A stretch of DNA of 64,000 nucleotides from Mixophyes australis. Lineage: Eukaryota; Chordata; Amphibia; Anura; Limnodynastidae. The notes beneath the pieces were generated by a model. The model searched no databases. It was not told the DNA's origin and saw nothing but the letters and a program-made list of their open reading frames with translations. Shown piece by piece: positions 12,305 to 25,767 of the stretch (positions within the stretch are counted from its first letter, which is position 1; every line of letters begins with the position of its first letter). The stretch covers positions 110,471,525 to 110,535,524 of the forward strand of contig JAVHZZ010000010.1 of the NCBI GenBank assembly GCA_036250195.1, read 5' to 3'. A program made the position numbers and the translations under genes.

Positions 12305-12389
12305 TAAAGTATATGTATTTGAATACAATGTGATTACAGTCCCTGTAGGTGTAATGGTCAAGTGTCCGAATACTTTTGTCCATAAGGTG

Positions 12390-13942
12390 TAGTTTAAGAT
12401 GTCAGCTTAGTGATCAACATGGTGAAATAATTAGCACATAAAGGTGTTGTCTAGAAATGGACGCTCTAATGACGTTAGTGCGACAATCACCGGTAGTTCA
12501 ATGTACTAAGGCCAAGGAGCCAGGGTTATGAGGTCACAGGGAGGTGGGAATAACCTTTGAACTGGGCAAATTTATCAGCAAGCCCACCAGATTGCAACTA
12601 TTTATACACAGGCCTAAACTCTGAACATGCACATCTATCTGATTTGATTTTACACATATGTGGCCAAATTGGTGATATCGAGCAAATCGGGACTTGAGTG
12701 GATGCAATCACATCATAATTCATGTGACTTTTGGCTAAACGTCATGAATTTCGGTCCAGCCCATAAAATGTCCGGCTGCTCTTTGTTTCTGTGGCAGGAG
12801 AACTTGCATAGACCACGTTGTACAGTCAATCATAGGTCAGATGTTTGTCCATCGGAGTGAAATTAGGCTATCCGGCAGTTGGACAATATTGGTTGGCGAT
12901 CTATCCAGGTCCAATTCAGAGGGATAGAAATATTTGTGGTATATTAGACACTTTGATGGAAATAAATTTGGGAATGTTGTCCCACTGCTGATGACCTGAA
13001 GGCGTTCGCCTCTTTATCACTATAGAGAGCAATGACTCTGAATATCCATTAACTTATAATGCTGAATTCTCTCCCTTGTAATGAAAGGGTTAAGCTTACT
13101 TTAGTGCTACACATTTCGTCATATAAGGTTTCAGGCTTTCTCTAGGGTAATTGTCATGTTTTCTAAAGCATAGTGCATTATCCATTGTTTAACCTACAAG
13201 CGCTGCACTGTATTCAAACATTACAAATCCTGTCTTTTAAAATTGCAGTAAATGTTACATTGTTATGATCCTGCAAAGTAATTATGAGCCATTTATTGAA
13301 GTTCCATCAATCCTTTCAAACACAAGGTGTAAAATAGTCCATTGCTTGAAGGTTAAAATCCATTTATGTGAAAGTCAGATAATAGGATAATAGGAATGAC
13401 CCAGATTGAATTCATTAAATTGTTAATTGTGCGATAAAGTGTTTTCTTCTCTGTATTAAATTACTAAGAGGAGATAGTGGAATGTTTCAGCCCTTTGTAC
13501 ACAGCATAATTCGTATCAGCCTTAGACCTGTGCTAGTGACGGAACGGCTAATATTGTCATCAAACAGAACTCGCCTATCGCATCTTTCTGAAGGGAAAAT
13601 GTTGTGAGCAGTTCAAGCGATTAGGAAGCAGGAAAAATGGTTTATTGCAGCCAGATTGCTGTTGTAACAAATCTGTGCAATAGTCGCAAATGTAAAAGTT
13701 AAAGTCATTTTCATTTCAATTAACACATGGCGGTGAAGTCAAAATAAGCATGTAATCTGCGAACAAAGTAACCAAGATTGTACACATATATCTGAGAGTC
13801 ACCTCTAATAGCAATGCTGGATTTACATAACTAGTTTATTCTGCAGGTTACTTGCACTTCGTACAGGTCGTGCTGTAAGTTTACATTTAATGTGGATGTA
13901 AAACCATCCCTGATTCCAGCCTCAGGATCCAGGGGAAATGTT
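12390..13942. other. No gene recognised
   Basis: About 12440-12960 has the look of an interspersed repeat (phrases such as GATTTGATTTTACACATATG), but I cannot find its ends. From 13080 to 13900 the DNA is AT-rich and looks single-copy. Confidence 0.4.
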
Positions 13943-13959
13943 GGGGGGGGGGGGGGGGG
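13943..13959. repeat. G17 homopolymer run
   Basis: Seventeen consecutive G, one of five long G or C runs in the window. Confidence 0.95.
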
Positions 13960-14111
13960 AAAGTCTAGTAGTGTTATCTAAGCAGGTCAGTAACAACGTT
14001 TGGTAGGATTTCAGTTCTGGGCGAAATGCTGACGGACCACGATGTTCGGTTGTGTACACCGACGATTACTGCGGTAGGGGAATATCCGCTCACATTTGCT
14101 TGTACTTCTAT

Positions 14112-14232
14112 GGGGGAGATTCAATTATTTTCCTCGCAACCCAAATAGGAGCGGAGATTCGAGCCATAACATCGGTGTGGGGTGTCTCAGCAGACGTTCC
14201 AGAGACACCTCACACCGAATTCAATCTCCCCC
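14112..14232. mobile_element. MITE with GGGGGAGATTCAATT ends
   Basis: About 121 bp with inverted ends (GGGGGAGATTCAATT at the left, AATTCAATCTCCCCC at the right). An inner stem pairs TCGGTGTGGGGTGTCTC with GAGACACCTCACACCGA. There is no coding sequence. It resembles in style the MITEs at 7929 and 37588. Confidence 0.8.
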
Positions 14233-14649
14233 TGTGAGTTGCAATCAAAATAAGCAGAGATTTCAGGCCTGACATTGCTGCCCAGTCCTTACACAAGGGT
14301 CGTTCCGATAGCACTTCACGAGAATGTCATCCAGAATTAAATTCCCCCGTTATATGTAGTCACAGACCTAACAATGTTGATCCATTTCACCCTGATCGAC
14401 AGGTACTAGACCATGGTGTTTATATATTAGCAAAAGTCCCAGATACATTACAGCACATCTTCGTGAAGTTGTAGCGGCCTCCTCCAGTCTCTGGATGTGG
14501 ACTCTTAGGTTCTGTTTCCAATAAATTACTCAACCCCATCAGGACCGCAGAGCGAAGCCGCAGAGGAATGGAGTGAAAGTACGACAGCACTACGAACCCT
14601 TCACCCGATAATACAAAATGCAAATAGAAGCAACGGAACTAATCTGAAG
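14233..14649. other. No feature recognised
   Basis: The text ATTAAATTCCCCC near 14346 might be the end of another MITE. Otherwise nothing was recognised. Confidence 0.35.
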
Positions 14650-14957
14650 GTCCCTAAACATATAGCGCCAGTCATTACACAGCGCTGTGCAGAGAATACT
14701 TGTCTTTCACATCAGTCCTTGCCCCATAGGAGCTAACATTCTAAATTCTTACTCCACACACACCTGGATTCATTTTTGTAGAAGCCATTTAATCTACCAG
14801 TATGTTTTTGGAGTGTGGAAGGAAATCAGAGCACCCGGAGGAAACCCACACAAACACGGGGAGAACATACAAACTCCTCACAGATAAGGCCATGGTTGGG
14901 AATTGAACTCATGACCCCAGCGCTGTGAGACAGAAGTGCTAACCACTGAGCCACTGA
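14650..14957 (-). mobile_element. tRNA-derived SINE
   Basis: Read on the minus strand from about 14957, the sequence starts with an A-box-like TGGCTCAGTGG and a B-box-like GAGTTCAATTCCC, the two internal promoter parts of RNA polymerase III. It continues with the core that reads, on the plus strand, ACCCGGAGGAAACCCACAC and GGGGAGAACATACAAACTCC, which I recall as widespread in fish and amphibian SINEs. The tail (14655-14750) contains CAGCGCTGTGCAGAGAATAC and resembles the fragment at 35929-36035. It was transcribed and reverse-transcribed with help from a LINE. Confidence 0.8.
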
Positions 14958-15084
14958 TACTGTTAACAGTTACTACTTTATGATAAAATAAAAGTTGTAT
15001 GTGTTCTGATGTGAACTTTTCTTGTACATACACATGTGCGTATCCTGCAGTCTGTTCTGTGGGTCTACATACAACAAGTACCGT

Positions 15085-15240
15085 TATACAGAGCGTTACT
15101 TACACCCAGATTCAATACGTAATGTATCTCTACTACGTCCAAGTTGTATTTGGACATGAATCAGACTCAGAAACTCCACACAGACGGGGTCCTAGTTTGC
15201 ATCAAACCCTTGAGACAGCAGTGTTAACCACTGTGCCGAA
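15085..15240 (-). mobile_element. Degraded SINE fragment
   Basis: The phrases AAACTCCACACAGACGGGG, then TTGAGACAGCAGTG and TTAACCACTGTGCCG repeat, with many changes, the tRNA-like half of the SINE at 14650-14957 in the same orientation. The core and tail are mostly missing. Confidence 0.6.
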
Positions 15241-17115
15241 AGGCATACCAGATAAATGCTTGTACACATATTGCCCTCCATCTGTCAGTGCGTATAAATA
15301 GACATGGTCTGTAATCCCCGGAACCGCCTTTGCCTTTGATATTCATGTGTAATCATACAAAGCATAACATGTGTTTACATACGGTATATTTGCTGCCATA
15401 ATAAAATACAAAAAATGGTTGTTTTATAAACACTGCTGTGACATTAGCAACTTGCGTTCCGTCTTCCATCCCCTTCGGCTCTCTTAAATCACATTGTTAT
15501 CACTCGCTTTGAAATGTAAAAATATTGAAGCTTCAAACAATTATTTTGATGGTCAGAGGCATTTAGAATTGAAATCAGCACATAATGGTCTCTTTCTTAA
15601 GTCATGAAATATAGACCCCGCCATCCACGGCAACTGTTCAATAACTGGAAAACAAAGCGTGAAATTGTGTTTCTACATGACACAGAGTCAGCTGAATGCT
15701 AAGTATTTATGTTTTTCCACACAGGAGAAATGTGTTTATTTGTGTAAAATATACAAAAACGCCTCAGAAATATGCTGAGAATAATTCATTCCACGTGTTT
15801 AATAGAGATGGAAGATTTGTTTATTTGTATCATTTATAAACAGGATTCATTCACCGAGATGAGTGCGGACAGAAACTTCAAACAGTCAATAATTAAAAGG
15901 AGTAGTCCACTCTCAGGTGACTTTGATTTATTGGATTGTACATGCCCTCCTGCAACCTTTACTGTATAAATCACATTATCATCTTAGTTCTTTACTGAAA
16001 TCAGGCAGGGATATAATGTATCTACCTTGGATACAATTGTATCAGAGACTAATTCTGTGTCGTATCAAGCACAACAAAATAGACAATTCTGCCTGATGCT
16101 ACAAAGACATGGCTAGAAGATAGGAAAAGTTGTATGAGGTCATAAACGAGACTTTAAACTAAAGTCACTTTCAGATGGATAGACCAAGTGCTGGATTCAG
16201 ACCGTTGTTCTGACAGATCCCAGAGAGCTGGATTTGCGCTTTCTGTTTGACCAATAAAAAAATGCCAAATTTTAAAAAATGGATCAAAAAGTATATAAAA
16301 CAAATTAAATTGTAACAAACGTTCACCATTGCAGAATTACTTTATTCAAATATTGAAACAGTTTTTTTTCAATGATCGTCTTCCTGGGAGGTCAATAACA
16401 GAAATAGTATTGTTATTTAGCGCAGAGCCCTATCGCTGGCGAAACAACACGTTTTTGCCGTCCCTTGATAAATATGCAGCTTGGAATAATTTCTGTTGTA
16501 TGAAAGAAACAGAATATTCGGGTTCTCTACTCTCTAAATTACAAATCAGTTCCTGCACAATAAAGAAAACTTATGAGAATTAACTTTAAATAAACACCAA
16601 TGTTTCCACTAAATGAGGCTGGTGATAAAGAGAGGTGATGATTTTCATGCACAATCTAACTTCAGACGCAGCGTCAGTTCCTATCGCACAGAAAATTGTA
16701 TTAACCTTCATTAATTACACTAAACTCTTCTTAAAGGGGGTAATGAAGTGTGCGGCCGTAACGGAAATGGTATGAATACAGTCTTATGGACATTTATCCC
16801 AGACACACAAAGCCTCTCGCCGCCGCCTTCAGAGTAATTACTTCTATTAAGGTTCCAGCTTTGTGACATTAGCTGGGATACTTTGTATCGCTGTAATACT
16901 CTAGGAATTGAATGCATCATTGGCAATACTGGTCATTAAAGTAACACAATCATGGCTGCTCATTGTAATCATTGTATAACATGGAAAATCAACACAACAC
17001 AATAAACCCAGGACAGTTGCTGTTTAACACAAGAATATTTGCTGCAGTCTATGAGCAGACAACATTCTCATGTAACAGGGACGGTGCGGATACCATTCTG
17101 CACTTTCACTGAAGG
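15241..17115. other. No gene; looks single-copy
   Basis: Long AT-rich stretch without repeats of definable ends. About 15470-15970 and 16320-16590 are low in obvious repeats and have homeobox-like TAAT motifs, so they would be reasonable places to test for conserved noncoding sequence. That is a guess from composition only. Confidence 0.35.
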
Positions 17116-17517
17116 TGTTGGCCCAAGCTGGTCACATGACCCAGAAGGTTTGGTGACTATAGATTGGATTGTGTATGGTGCTTACCACACCCCTCCTGTT
17201 TGGGGATAGGTAGAGACTCAAGGAGTATGCAGGAGAAATCTGCAGACAGGATTAAGTCCTGGCACAATAAAACTCCTAGGCTGAATACACACAGCTGGTC
17301 TAATGAGGTAATAAGAAGAAAGGGAGGGGTTATGGTATTTAAACCTATATTGTGCAACGTGACTGACGCCAGCTAGGTGAACTGTGTCTAGCTAGAGCGA
17401 GGGTCACCTAGTGTCACCCTGATGGACAGTGTACCCATTATCTGTGATGTGAACAATAAAAGCACCGTTTATTCACCAAGAAGTTGTTTTGTGTCTGATA
17501 TATCTTCCGGTGTCACA
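17116..17517 (+). mobile_element. LTR-like segment with TATA and poly(A) signals
   Basis: A TATA-like TATTTAAA lies at 17336-17343, followed by AATAAA at 17455-17460 and a possible end at GGTGTCACA (17509-17517). This promoter-then-poly(A) spacing is what a solo LTR shows. The left boundary is not certain, and I found no target duplication, so it could equally be an unrelated promoter-like stretch. Confidence 0.3.
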
Positions 17518-18583
17518 GTGGATATGTATGTAAATCCCACTGGCCGATGGTCACATACACAAGTATGCATCGTTTACAGATTTCTCCGTCATCCGGTCAT
17601 CTCCCCGATGGGACTGAACGGGTGATAGGTTACAGTAAAACAATACATGAGACAAACATATAGAATTGTAAATATAAAATGGAATTTAAAAAAAACACAG
17701 AAAAAAATGATTAGATGGATCTGTAGCTTGTTTTCTGTCATTAAGTGTAATGTTTCTATGGCACTAAGATGAGATAAACTGGATAGGGTCACATTTTATA
17801 ATGGTATGTATATATTATCTAACACGATATGTACGTCCTAAACAAAGCTCTCATTTTGTCCGTAAAATAAGCCCCATCGTTGGCAGCAATACCGGGTCGC
17901 ATGATCTGCAGATACGGGAGTAATGAGATGAGGAAATTTGGTGGCGACAATTCATCTAAAATAGTTCTCGTGATGATTGGAAAACTAAAGTCTGCAAAAC
18001 TCTCAGTAGAAGTGATAGATGTGATTGTAACCACCTATTATTGATGCCTGTCTCGTGCTACTACTAAATAAACCTGATACACAGCACTGTGCCCAAAATG
18101 CTGGGAAATATATATATATATATATACACACACACACGAAAAGTAAAATAATTCATACAAATAAGATTATAAAAAGAATGTAGAAACAGTTGAGGAAAAC
18201 AAAACGTATTACATTGTGTTATATTGTGTCGGCTGCGGGGGGGTCATTGTTCTCACCCGGAATGACGGGGTGTCAGCCATATAGTCTTATTAAATAGGAA
18301 GCGTGGAGTGGACAGAATATTTCTCACAATCTTATTTCTAGGACATAGGAGTGTAGGGAATATCTTATGTGTTGCATCTTCTGCTATTATCGGACAGAGA
18401 TTATTTTCACCCTCACGTCCTTTCATTTGCAGATACAAATAGGTCTAAGAAATGAAATACAGCGGAACAAAGTCTTTGGATATCATACAATACAAATCAT
18501 CTTTTATATCACTAGTACTGATATATATCTGATGTGATGGAGTACAAGACTGCGGCCCACTGCCCTGATGCACGCAATCTCCC
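17518..18583. other. No gene; TA/CA microsatellite at 18109-18138
   Basis: Contains a short (TA)n(CA)n run. Nothing else was recognised. Confidence 0.5.
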
Positions 18584-19943
18584 AGCACACAGTAGGTAGG
18601 AGCACATTGGCACACGGTAGTTAGGAGCACATTGGCACACGGTAGTTAGGAGTACATTGGCATGCAGTAGGTAGGAGTACATTGGTGCGTAATTGTTAGA
18701 GCTCATTAGCAGGAAGTTAATAGGAGCACATTGGCACGCAGTAGGTAGGAGCACATTGGCACACGGTAGGTAGGAGCACATTGGCACACGGTAGATAGGA
18801 GCACATTGGCACACAGTAGGTAGGAGCACATTGGCATGTGGTAGGTAGGAGCACATTGGCACACGGTAGGTAGAAGCACATTGGCACACGGTAGGTAGGA
18901 GCACATTGGCACACAGTAGGTAGGAGCACATTGGCACACGGTAGTTAGGAGTACATTGGCACACAGTAGTTAGGAGCACATTGGCACACGGTAGTTAGGA
19001 GCACATTGGCACTCGGTAGTTAGGAGTACATTGGCATGCAGTAGGTAGGAGTACATTGGTACACAGTAGTTAGGAGCACATTGGCACACAGTAGTTAGGA
19101 GCACATTGGCATGCAGTAGGTAGGAGTACATTGGCACACAGTAGTTAGGAGTACATTGGCACACGGTAGTTAGGAGCACATTGGCACACGGTAGTTAGGA
19201 GTACATTGGCATGCAGTAGGTAGCACATTGGCACGCAGTAGGTAGGAGCACATTGTGACGTGGTAGGTAGGAGCACATTGGCACACGGTAGATAGGAGCA
19301 CATTGGCACACAGTAGGTAGGAGCACATTGGCACACGGTAGGTAGAAGCACATTGGCACAGGGTAGGTAGGAGCACATTGGCACACAGTAGGTAGGAGCA
19401 CATTGGCACACGGTAGATAAGAGCACATTGGCACACAGTAGGTAGGAGCACATTGTCACACGGTGGGTAGGAGCACATTGGCACACAGTAGGTAGGAGCA
19501 CATTGGCACATGGTAGGTAGGAGCACATTGGCACGTGGTAGGTAGGAGCACATTGGCACACGGTAGATAGGAGCACATAGGCACACGGTAGTTAGGAGCA
19601 CATTGGCACGGCAGTAGGTAGGAGCACATTGGCACACGGTAGGTAGGAGCACATTGGCACACGGTAGATAGGAGCACATTGGCACACAGTAGGTAGGAGC
19701 ACATTGGCACGTGGTAGGTAGGAGCACATTGGCACACGGTAGATAGGAGCACATTGGCACACAGTAGTTAGGAGCACATTGGCACACAGTAGGTAGGAGC
19801 ACATTGGCACACAGTAGGTAGGAGCACATTGGCACACGTTAGATAGGAGCACATTGGCACACGGTAGTTAGGAGCACAATGGCACGCAGTAGGTAGGAGT
19901 ACATTGGCACGCAGTAGGTAGGAGCACATTGGCACACAGTAGC
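18584..19943. repeat. 25-bp minisatellite, about 54 copies
   Basis: The unit GGTAGGAGCACATTGGCACA (plus CACGGTA or CACAGTA at its end) has a period of 25 bp. Frequent variants are GGTAGTTAGG, GGTAGATAGG, AGTACATTGG and GGCATGCAGTAGG, with a few units of slightly different length (for example near 19225 and 19610). The minus strand is open for long distances with a Cys-rich reading (CQCAPTYCVPMCSYL); this is a by-product of a 75-base coding period and not a gene. Confidence 0.96.
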
Positions 19944-22540
19944 ACGGAGTGTTTTTGCTCAGTTAGTGCTCACATCAATGCCACCTCTCTCACAGACACA
20001 CTGCATAGTAATGTACTAATGTATTTAGTAAATTAAATAGTTTGGTATCTCCTAAATCAATGAAGACCCCCCCATGTGTGCTGTTGGGTGAGCAGGAAAG
20101 TTGGAAGCGCAATTCAAAAAAGTTTGAGGAGAGATAAGTACTGCTGCTAACCCTACTAATATTGTACTCATTGGTGGCAGCCGGTTACCGGGCAGGATGG
20201 CACCCACCTGATCTGTTATGCCAGTTGCGAGTGCCATTCCAACAGGCAATTCAATTCATTGGGGGCAGTGGTTTAATGAAAGGTGAGATCTTATACCAGA
20301 CAGATGCCATCATAGTAGCGTAGTCTTCATTGGTGGCAGCAAGTGCCATCCTGTCTGACATAAAACCACTTACACCATTGCCACCATATGCCCCATGGAG
20401 CCCGACTGCCCAGCTGGGGGCTTAACAGACTAGATCTGATTTATCTTTTCCCTTTATTATTCTTTCTGTGCATTTTCACCCTCACAATCCACAATATCCG
20501 CTGTGTCACCTTGCACCTAGATGTGCACAACAGAGCCTGGTGCATAGCTCTACTCAGCAAGATGGTTGCTTTTATGGAGAAGCTGAATTTTTTACTTGTC
20601 TGGGGGTGAAGATTTAGGAGGTTGGACTTTGATGTGACATTTAAGCTCTTGCACTGGGCTCCTCTTCAAAAGGTTTAGTAGTTGTTCATCTTAATGTGCG
20701 TTGCACCAATACAAAAACACTTTGCAGCTTACATCCTTTGTGTCTCATTGATAAAGCCGCTTACGTCAGCAAAATGTAGACAGACAGACACTGTGCAGCA
20801 TGTTCACAGCAATCGTAACAAATCTTATAATATAATTCAGCAAATGGGTCATTTCTATTCAGTCTGGACTTTCCCTCTATTTATCTCAGCTACTCCACAA
20901 AGAGAGTAATAGACCATTGTCCCAGCTTTATAGACAATAAAATTTACAAATACAGTAAACACCTGAACTTTGCACCTCTGCAAAACGGCCTATTCCATGG
21001 CAAAACTCTGTTCTTGCAAAATTCTGCCACAGCTTCTCTCATCTCTACACCTGGAGAAAGAGAAAGTCCACACTCACTGATCCAAACAATTTTATTTTGA
21101 TGGGAATGATATAGAAGTCTTTTGAAAAAGAAGACGAAGAACCACCAAATTCTGCAACATTTGGAATGGACTAAAGCACTTAAATTGCTCTATACCTTGG
21201 ACACCTGATTAGTATCCACTGGAAAATTAGCAGAAGAGGTTTGACCAGTGGCCAATATTACACAAAATTTGTCATTGAGACTCTTCCCTGCCCAAGTTCT
21301 TGTGTAGAAGTCTGAACTTGTATTAATTAACAAACTTGTGAAAATGAGTAGATAGTTTCTTGTGATTTTTTGTGATATGTAAACAATATAATGTACAATC
21401 ATATAAGAATTTGGAACACAGAATTAGTCTGAAACTAGATTCCATAAGATGTTAAATTGAACATTTACAATTTGTTGTAATTGTTGGATTTTTTCACAAG
21501 AACCACTTGACATTGTTGACTTGAACTCTTAGGAGGTGACTAATGACCCTTAAATCTGATGTGCCCTGGTGCACCGGCGGCAAGGACTTGTAGTGGGAGA
21601 AGGCAGCGTTTGCACCAGATGATTAGAGTTGAGAGGAATAAGAGCTCCTAGTCGTGTGCACCGGTGACAAACAAGAATTAATTTGCAGAGTGAGATTATT
21701 ATAATGTGATGAAGGGGCAGAGTGTGCACAATTTTGTTGGTGGCCTTTGCTTTGTGGAAGTGTGTAATGTCGGTTCTCCTCTAGAAAAAGACTGGTGAAT
21801 TACCAAATGTACCGTTTGGAACCTACGTAGCTGATTCCAGCTGTTAAATAACATATTTTCTCCTTCCTGGTGCACACGTTTATCACATCATGTGCTTAAA
21901 TACATCCATATGGCTGGACTAGAGTATGACGGGGCCACAGTTCATTTATGATTATGTAGCAAACACATTTTATACTGTAATTACTCAATACCCTAAAATA
22001 TGTTTTCAAGGAATAGAAACTCCAGTTTAAAGTAAATGAGCTACATTGTGTCCATGAGGATATATATGGAGAGTGTCGTATGTACCTGGGGCAGAATATG
22101 GACAGATGTCGGGTGAGGTGTGGTCTATAGTTACTAGTGCAGTAATGTTACTGGGCTAAGAGTAATCAGATAAGTGTAGGATATGAGTAGTGTGGTCATT
22201 ATGAAGTTAAAGATAATATTAAAGATGGAGGAAATGGAGTTTGTTCATTAGAAGACAAAGGATAATGAGAGATGAAAACTAAAATAATATTATAACAATA
22301 ATAATCTTGCTAAGAAGCCACATTCCAGTGGTGAAACGCGTTCAGACTACTTCCACACTGCGCGGATTCCTCAGGACACAGTTTCATTGACCCTATTATA
22401 TATTATATATTCATTGGTAAATTCCCAAACCAGTACAACCTCCCATGGGCTCCCACGTCCCTTCTCACCAGACTGCTTTACCAGTTTGAGGTGGGAATTT
22501 AGGAATTGCATAGGCTTGAATTTGCTATGACCCCCCTGTC
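19944..22540. other. No gene recognised
   Basis: 20040-20420 has repeated TTGGTGGCAGC phrases (near 20170 and 20330) that hint at an old interspersed repeat. The rest looks single-copy. The phrase GTGAAACGCGTTC near 22332 occurs in some frog repeats. Confidence 0.35.
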
Positions 22541-25083
22541 CCCTCCCTCAGATGCAGAATGCTGTAAGTTTGGAATATTTAAGAAGATGCATAATTATAA
22601 ATAATTTACAACATTTGTCATTAACACTTTGTTTCATGAAATAACAGTCAGTTGTTAATTCAGACTCTGAAGGTTCAAAGATTTCATTCGAAATCAAAGT
22701 GTTTCTTTTCCATATCCCAACCTGGAATTTCGTGCTCGCCCAACGGTCCCAGTCAGAAACTGGTCTATCTAATTGAAGATGATTGAGCAACATGTCCAGG
22801 CGACCCCCTCCCCCCCGCCTTTGCCCCCCAGGCACAATCACCAAAACTGGGTTGTTATTTTTTATTATTATTCTTTTTTTTAATAAATCTGCTTCAAGAC
22901 GTTTTGTTTTACCAACTCAGACATGTCATTGTGCTCAGTTTGATAACAGGTGTAAACACTTTGCATTAAAAAGGACTAATTTAATCTGAATATGCAAATA
23001 GACGGAGGTTTGAAAGGAAGACGTCGGTGTGGAATTGGCAGGCCAATTTAGCACTCAAAAAAAAAAAAAAAGAGATGGAAAGTTGGATTATTAAGAAGTA
23101 GAATTGTTCTAGCGAATCGCTGTGGGCCACAATGGAAAGTGGAAATGTTTGGAGAATGCGATGTAATTTCTGAGGCTAAACATTGGTCGTCTGCTCCTAT
23201 AGCGGAGAGAATGAGCAATTATCTCATACACGTCTGCGGCCTTCGCAGTCTCCTTCTACCGCAGCTGTAGGTTATATCCTGTACGAGATCTCTCTCCTTT
23301 CCGCCAGATTTCAAAATTCACATTGAAATAAAATAAGAGCACCTGCTAAATAAAAAAGCACACTGTCTAAATATGTCCTTGCAGACAATTACTGTGAAGT
23401 GTCTGGACACCATTGTTACCGCGATTCTTTCTGAATAGACGTTGCGAGTAAGTTTTCTCTGCAGCTGCTCAATTGTATGCCTGGCACTGGCGTGGCGCCA
23501 ACTCTCGGGAACTCAAGTGCCACCAAAGACACTATATTGATTTGCAATCGAACATAATAGGCCATCAGCTTCATTATTACAGAAGCGTCAAGGTTCTAGA
23601 TATTTCATACTTATATTTCTGAAAAATGAATGCATGCATTTAAATACAGACATTTCCATAATGCCGGAAGGTCTTCGTGATTGCTGCTCTCTGGCATTCA
23701 GAGTACTTAAAAGACAATTAGATATTCTTTTCAGGTCCCCAGATCCAAGCGTTATTTTCTATACACATCAGACAATGGGAATTCAATGCAAACATGATTT
23801 TGTTGCAATAAATACACTTTTAATGTGCTGATTATTTAAAATGTACATTAATATGAAATAAAATATGTACTTGAGTATTTTCGGCCTGGTGTTCTACAGT
23901 TTACCACTGAAGTTAAATTACAGAAGGAACTTATTATATATAACAGTTTCTCAACTCTTTAATTATTGTGCTGAAGCAGCAAATTAGTCTGTCAAAAAAA
24001 TAAAAGTGAATAAGAGAGTAATGTTATAGGGATGTAAATAACACGTTTCCACTTGACTACGTCATTTAGTTCTGTCTTGATTAATTATTGTCATGCACCA
24101 CGATGATTGTCACCCACTTGTCTCAGGGTAGCACTGTACAGCGAGATCACACTATTTCCATGGCAGTATAATCTGCTGTGACAGGTTACTGACAGAGATA
24201 TAACCTGGATCTACTAGTCCCTCTGTAGCGTCACTTATAAATGTATGGACCATACCTGACTGTGTACATCGGTTGGTTGGGATGTTTTTAATAACAATGT
24301 TCTCGAATCATCTCCTTCAGCTTCCTCTGAGAATTCCTGGAACTGATCAGGGTTCTGTAGTCACAAAATATGAATCCGCTATATAAAGGCTGCCATTATA
24401 GTTCCCTTTTAAATCATCTGAGCTCCCAGCAATACAGAGAACTTTACTAGCATTTCATCTACCGCTCAGTACATTGTTATAACCCATTAGGTGTGTTTGA
24501 CGGGGTGGAGTATCTATTGTCATGATCCTTCAAACTTAGGAACATAAGGACAAGCAGGATATGAAGTGAGTGGAGCCAGGGCAACCTTTAGCCTCTCAGA
24601 GCATTATATAAACAGCAGCACAGTGTGTTTCAGCCTGGCTACTGTGTATCCACCTGCGAGCAGCCATGAAATGGGAGTGGCTATGACATCCTGTAGCCAG
24701 TCCAGTCATCTAATAGCAGCACAGAGCAGTAATGGTAAATATCAGGATACAACCTCTACTCACAAATTCTGTAGTTTGTTTTCTGAGTTTATTTGGGGCA
24801 GATCCAATATCTGCCGACTTTTGAAAATAGTCCTGAAAATAAACCTTGTGACTCCACAACAGGGTGGAACCAATCACATTGTACAATCTACACAGTGTGA
24901 AGAACCCAAGAAGAACATTGGGGCCATCTAGAAATGTCGTCCCCCCCATACATAAATCCAGGACGTGTCTGAGAGGTGAGCTGTGTAGTGATGAGTCCTC
25001 AGTCCCTGTATCTCCTACTCCGAGAGACTCACAAATTAGGAGAAGACCTCCGGACTCTTCGCAGAGCCGGCAATGTCCCGCAG
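22541..25083. other. No gene recognised
   Basis: Mostly AT-rich, with an A16 run near 23057. Near 24600 the text ATTATATAAACAGCAGC has the look of a TATA box, but nothing downstream supports a gene. Confidence 0.4.
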
Positions 25084-25767
25084 GGTTATTATTATTATTA
25101 TTATCATTTATTTGTTAGGCGCCACAAGGTATCCGCAGAGCCGTACACAGTACAAACAGTAGACTATTCAGGGTGAAACAGTACAGAGCAATAAACAAAA
25201 ATACCAGTACTTCAGAAACGCCAGGCAGGCTAATACAATAAGCACGGAGCAGAAGAACAGGTGAGGAGACAGGAGGGAAGACGGCCCTGATCATGTGAGC
25301 TTATGTCCTAAGGGAGGGTAGACAGACCAGGCACAAGGGGAGCCAGAAGAGAGAAGGGAGAGCGAGTGGAGGAGGAGAGGTGGTTATGCGGATGGTTGGT
25401 AGGCCTTAAGGAACAGGTGAGTTTTGAGTGCACGTTTGAAGGAGCACAGAGTAGGAGAGAGACGGATGGAACGAGGGAGGTCATTCCAGTGAAGGGGGGC
25501 TGCACGGGAAAAGTCTTGGATTCTGGAGTGGGAAGAGGTGATAAGAGTGGAGGAGAGGCGGCGATCATTAGCTGAGCGCAGGGAGCGGGCAGGAGTGTGA
25601 ATGGAGAGGAGGTTAGAGATATAAGGGGCAGTAGAGTTGGAGAGAGCCTTGTAAGTGGTGGTGAGGAGTTTGAAAAGGATTCTGTAGGGGAAGGGGAGCC
25701 AGTGTAAGGCGAGGCAGAGGAGGAGCGGCGTGAGAGGGTTGGCAGAGACTGTGATGATGCAAATCAT
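25084..25767 (-). mobile_element. 3' end of an L2-like LINE
   Basis: On the minus strand the segment 25767-25384 encodes the C-terminal end of a non-LTR retrotransposon polyprotein, with LALHWLPFPYRILFKLL, then APYISNLL, SLRSAND, PLHWNDLPRSIR and SFKRALKTHLF. This order is typical of the region after the reverse transcriptase in the L2/CR1/Rex group. It is followed by a short 3' untranslated part and an (ATA)n tail (25084-25103 on the plus strand reads TTATTATTATTATT). There is no poly(A), as expected for L2. The copy is strongly 5'-truncated and has lost its endonuclease and catalytic domains. Confidence 0.88.

Larger units (their letters stand above)
9788..12389 (+). mobile_element. Tc1 element expanded by an internal minisatellite
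   Basis: The ends are imperfect inverted repeats, CATAGTATATGAACAAAAG at the left and, at the right, a sequence whose complement reads CACCTTATGGACAAAAG. Both are bordered by TA (9786-9787 and 12390-12391), the Tc1 target. A Tc1 element is usually about 1.2-1.6 kb. This one is 2.6 kb because 9951-11326 is a 20-bp tandem array that sits inside the N-terminal coding part. The transposase remnants run from 9915 to 12304. Confidence 0.92.

Noticed and set aside
14900..14957. Possible functional tRNA gene on the minus strand
   Set aside because: A- and B-box-like motifs are present, but no cloverleaf with acceptor and anticodon stems can be made. It is the head of a SINE.
18512..19852. Minus-strand Cys-rich frames (CQCAPTYCVPMCSYL)
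   Set aside because: It looks like a secreted cysteine-rich repeat protein but is the 25-bp minisatellite read in several frames. No signal peptide and no non-repeat part.
24566..24931. 121-codon plus-strand frame starting after a TATA-like ATTATATAAAC
   Set aside because: No domain, no codon pattern, no splice context. The composition is like that of the flanking DNA.
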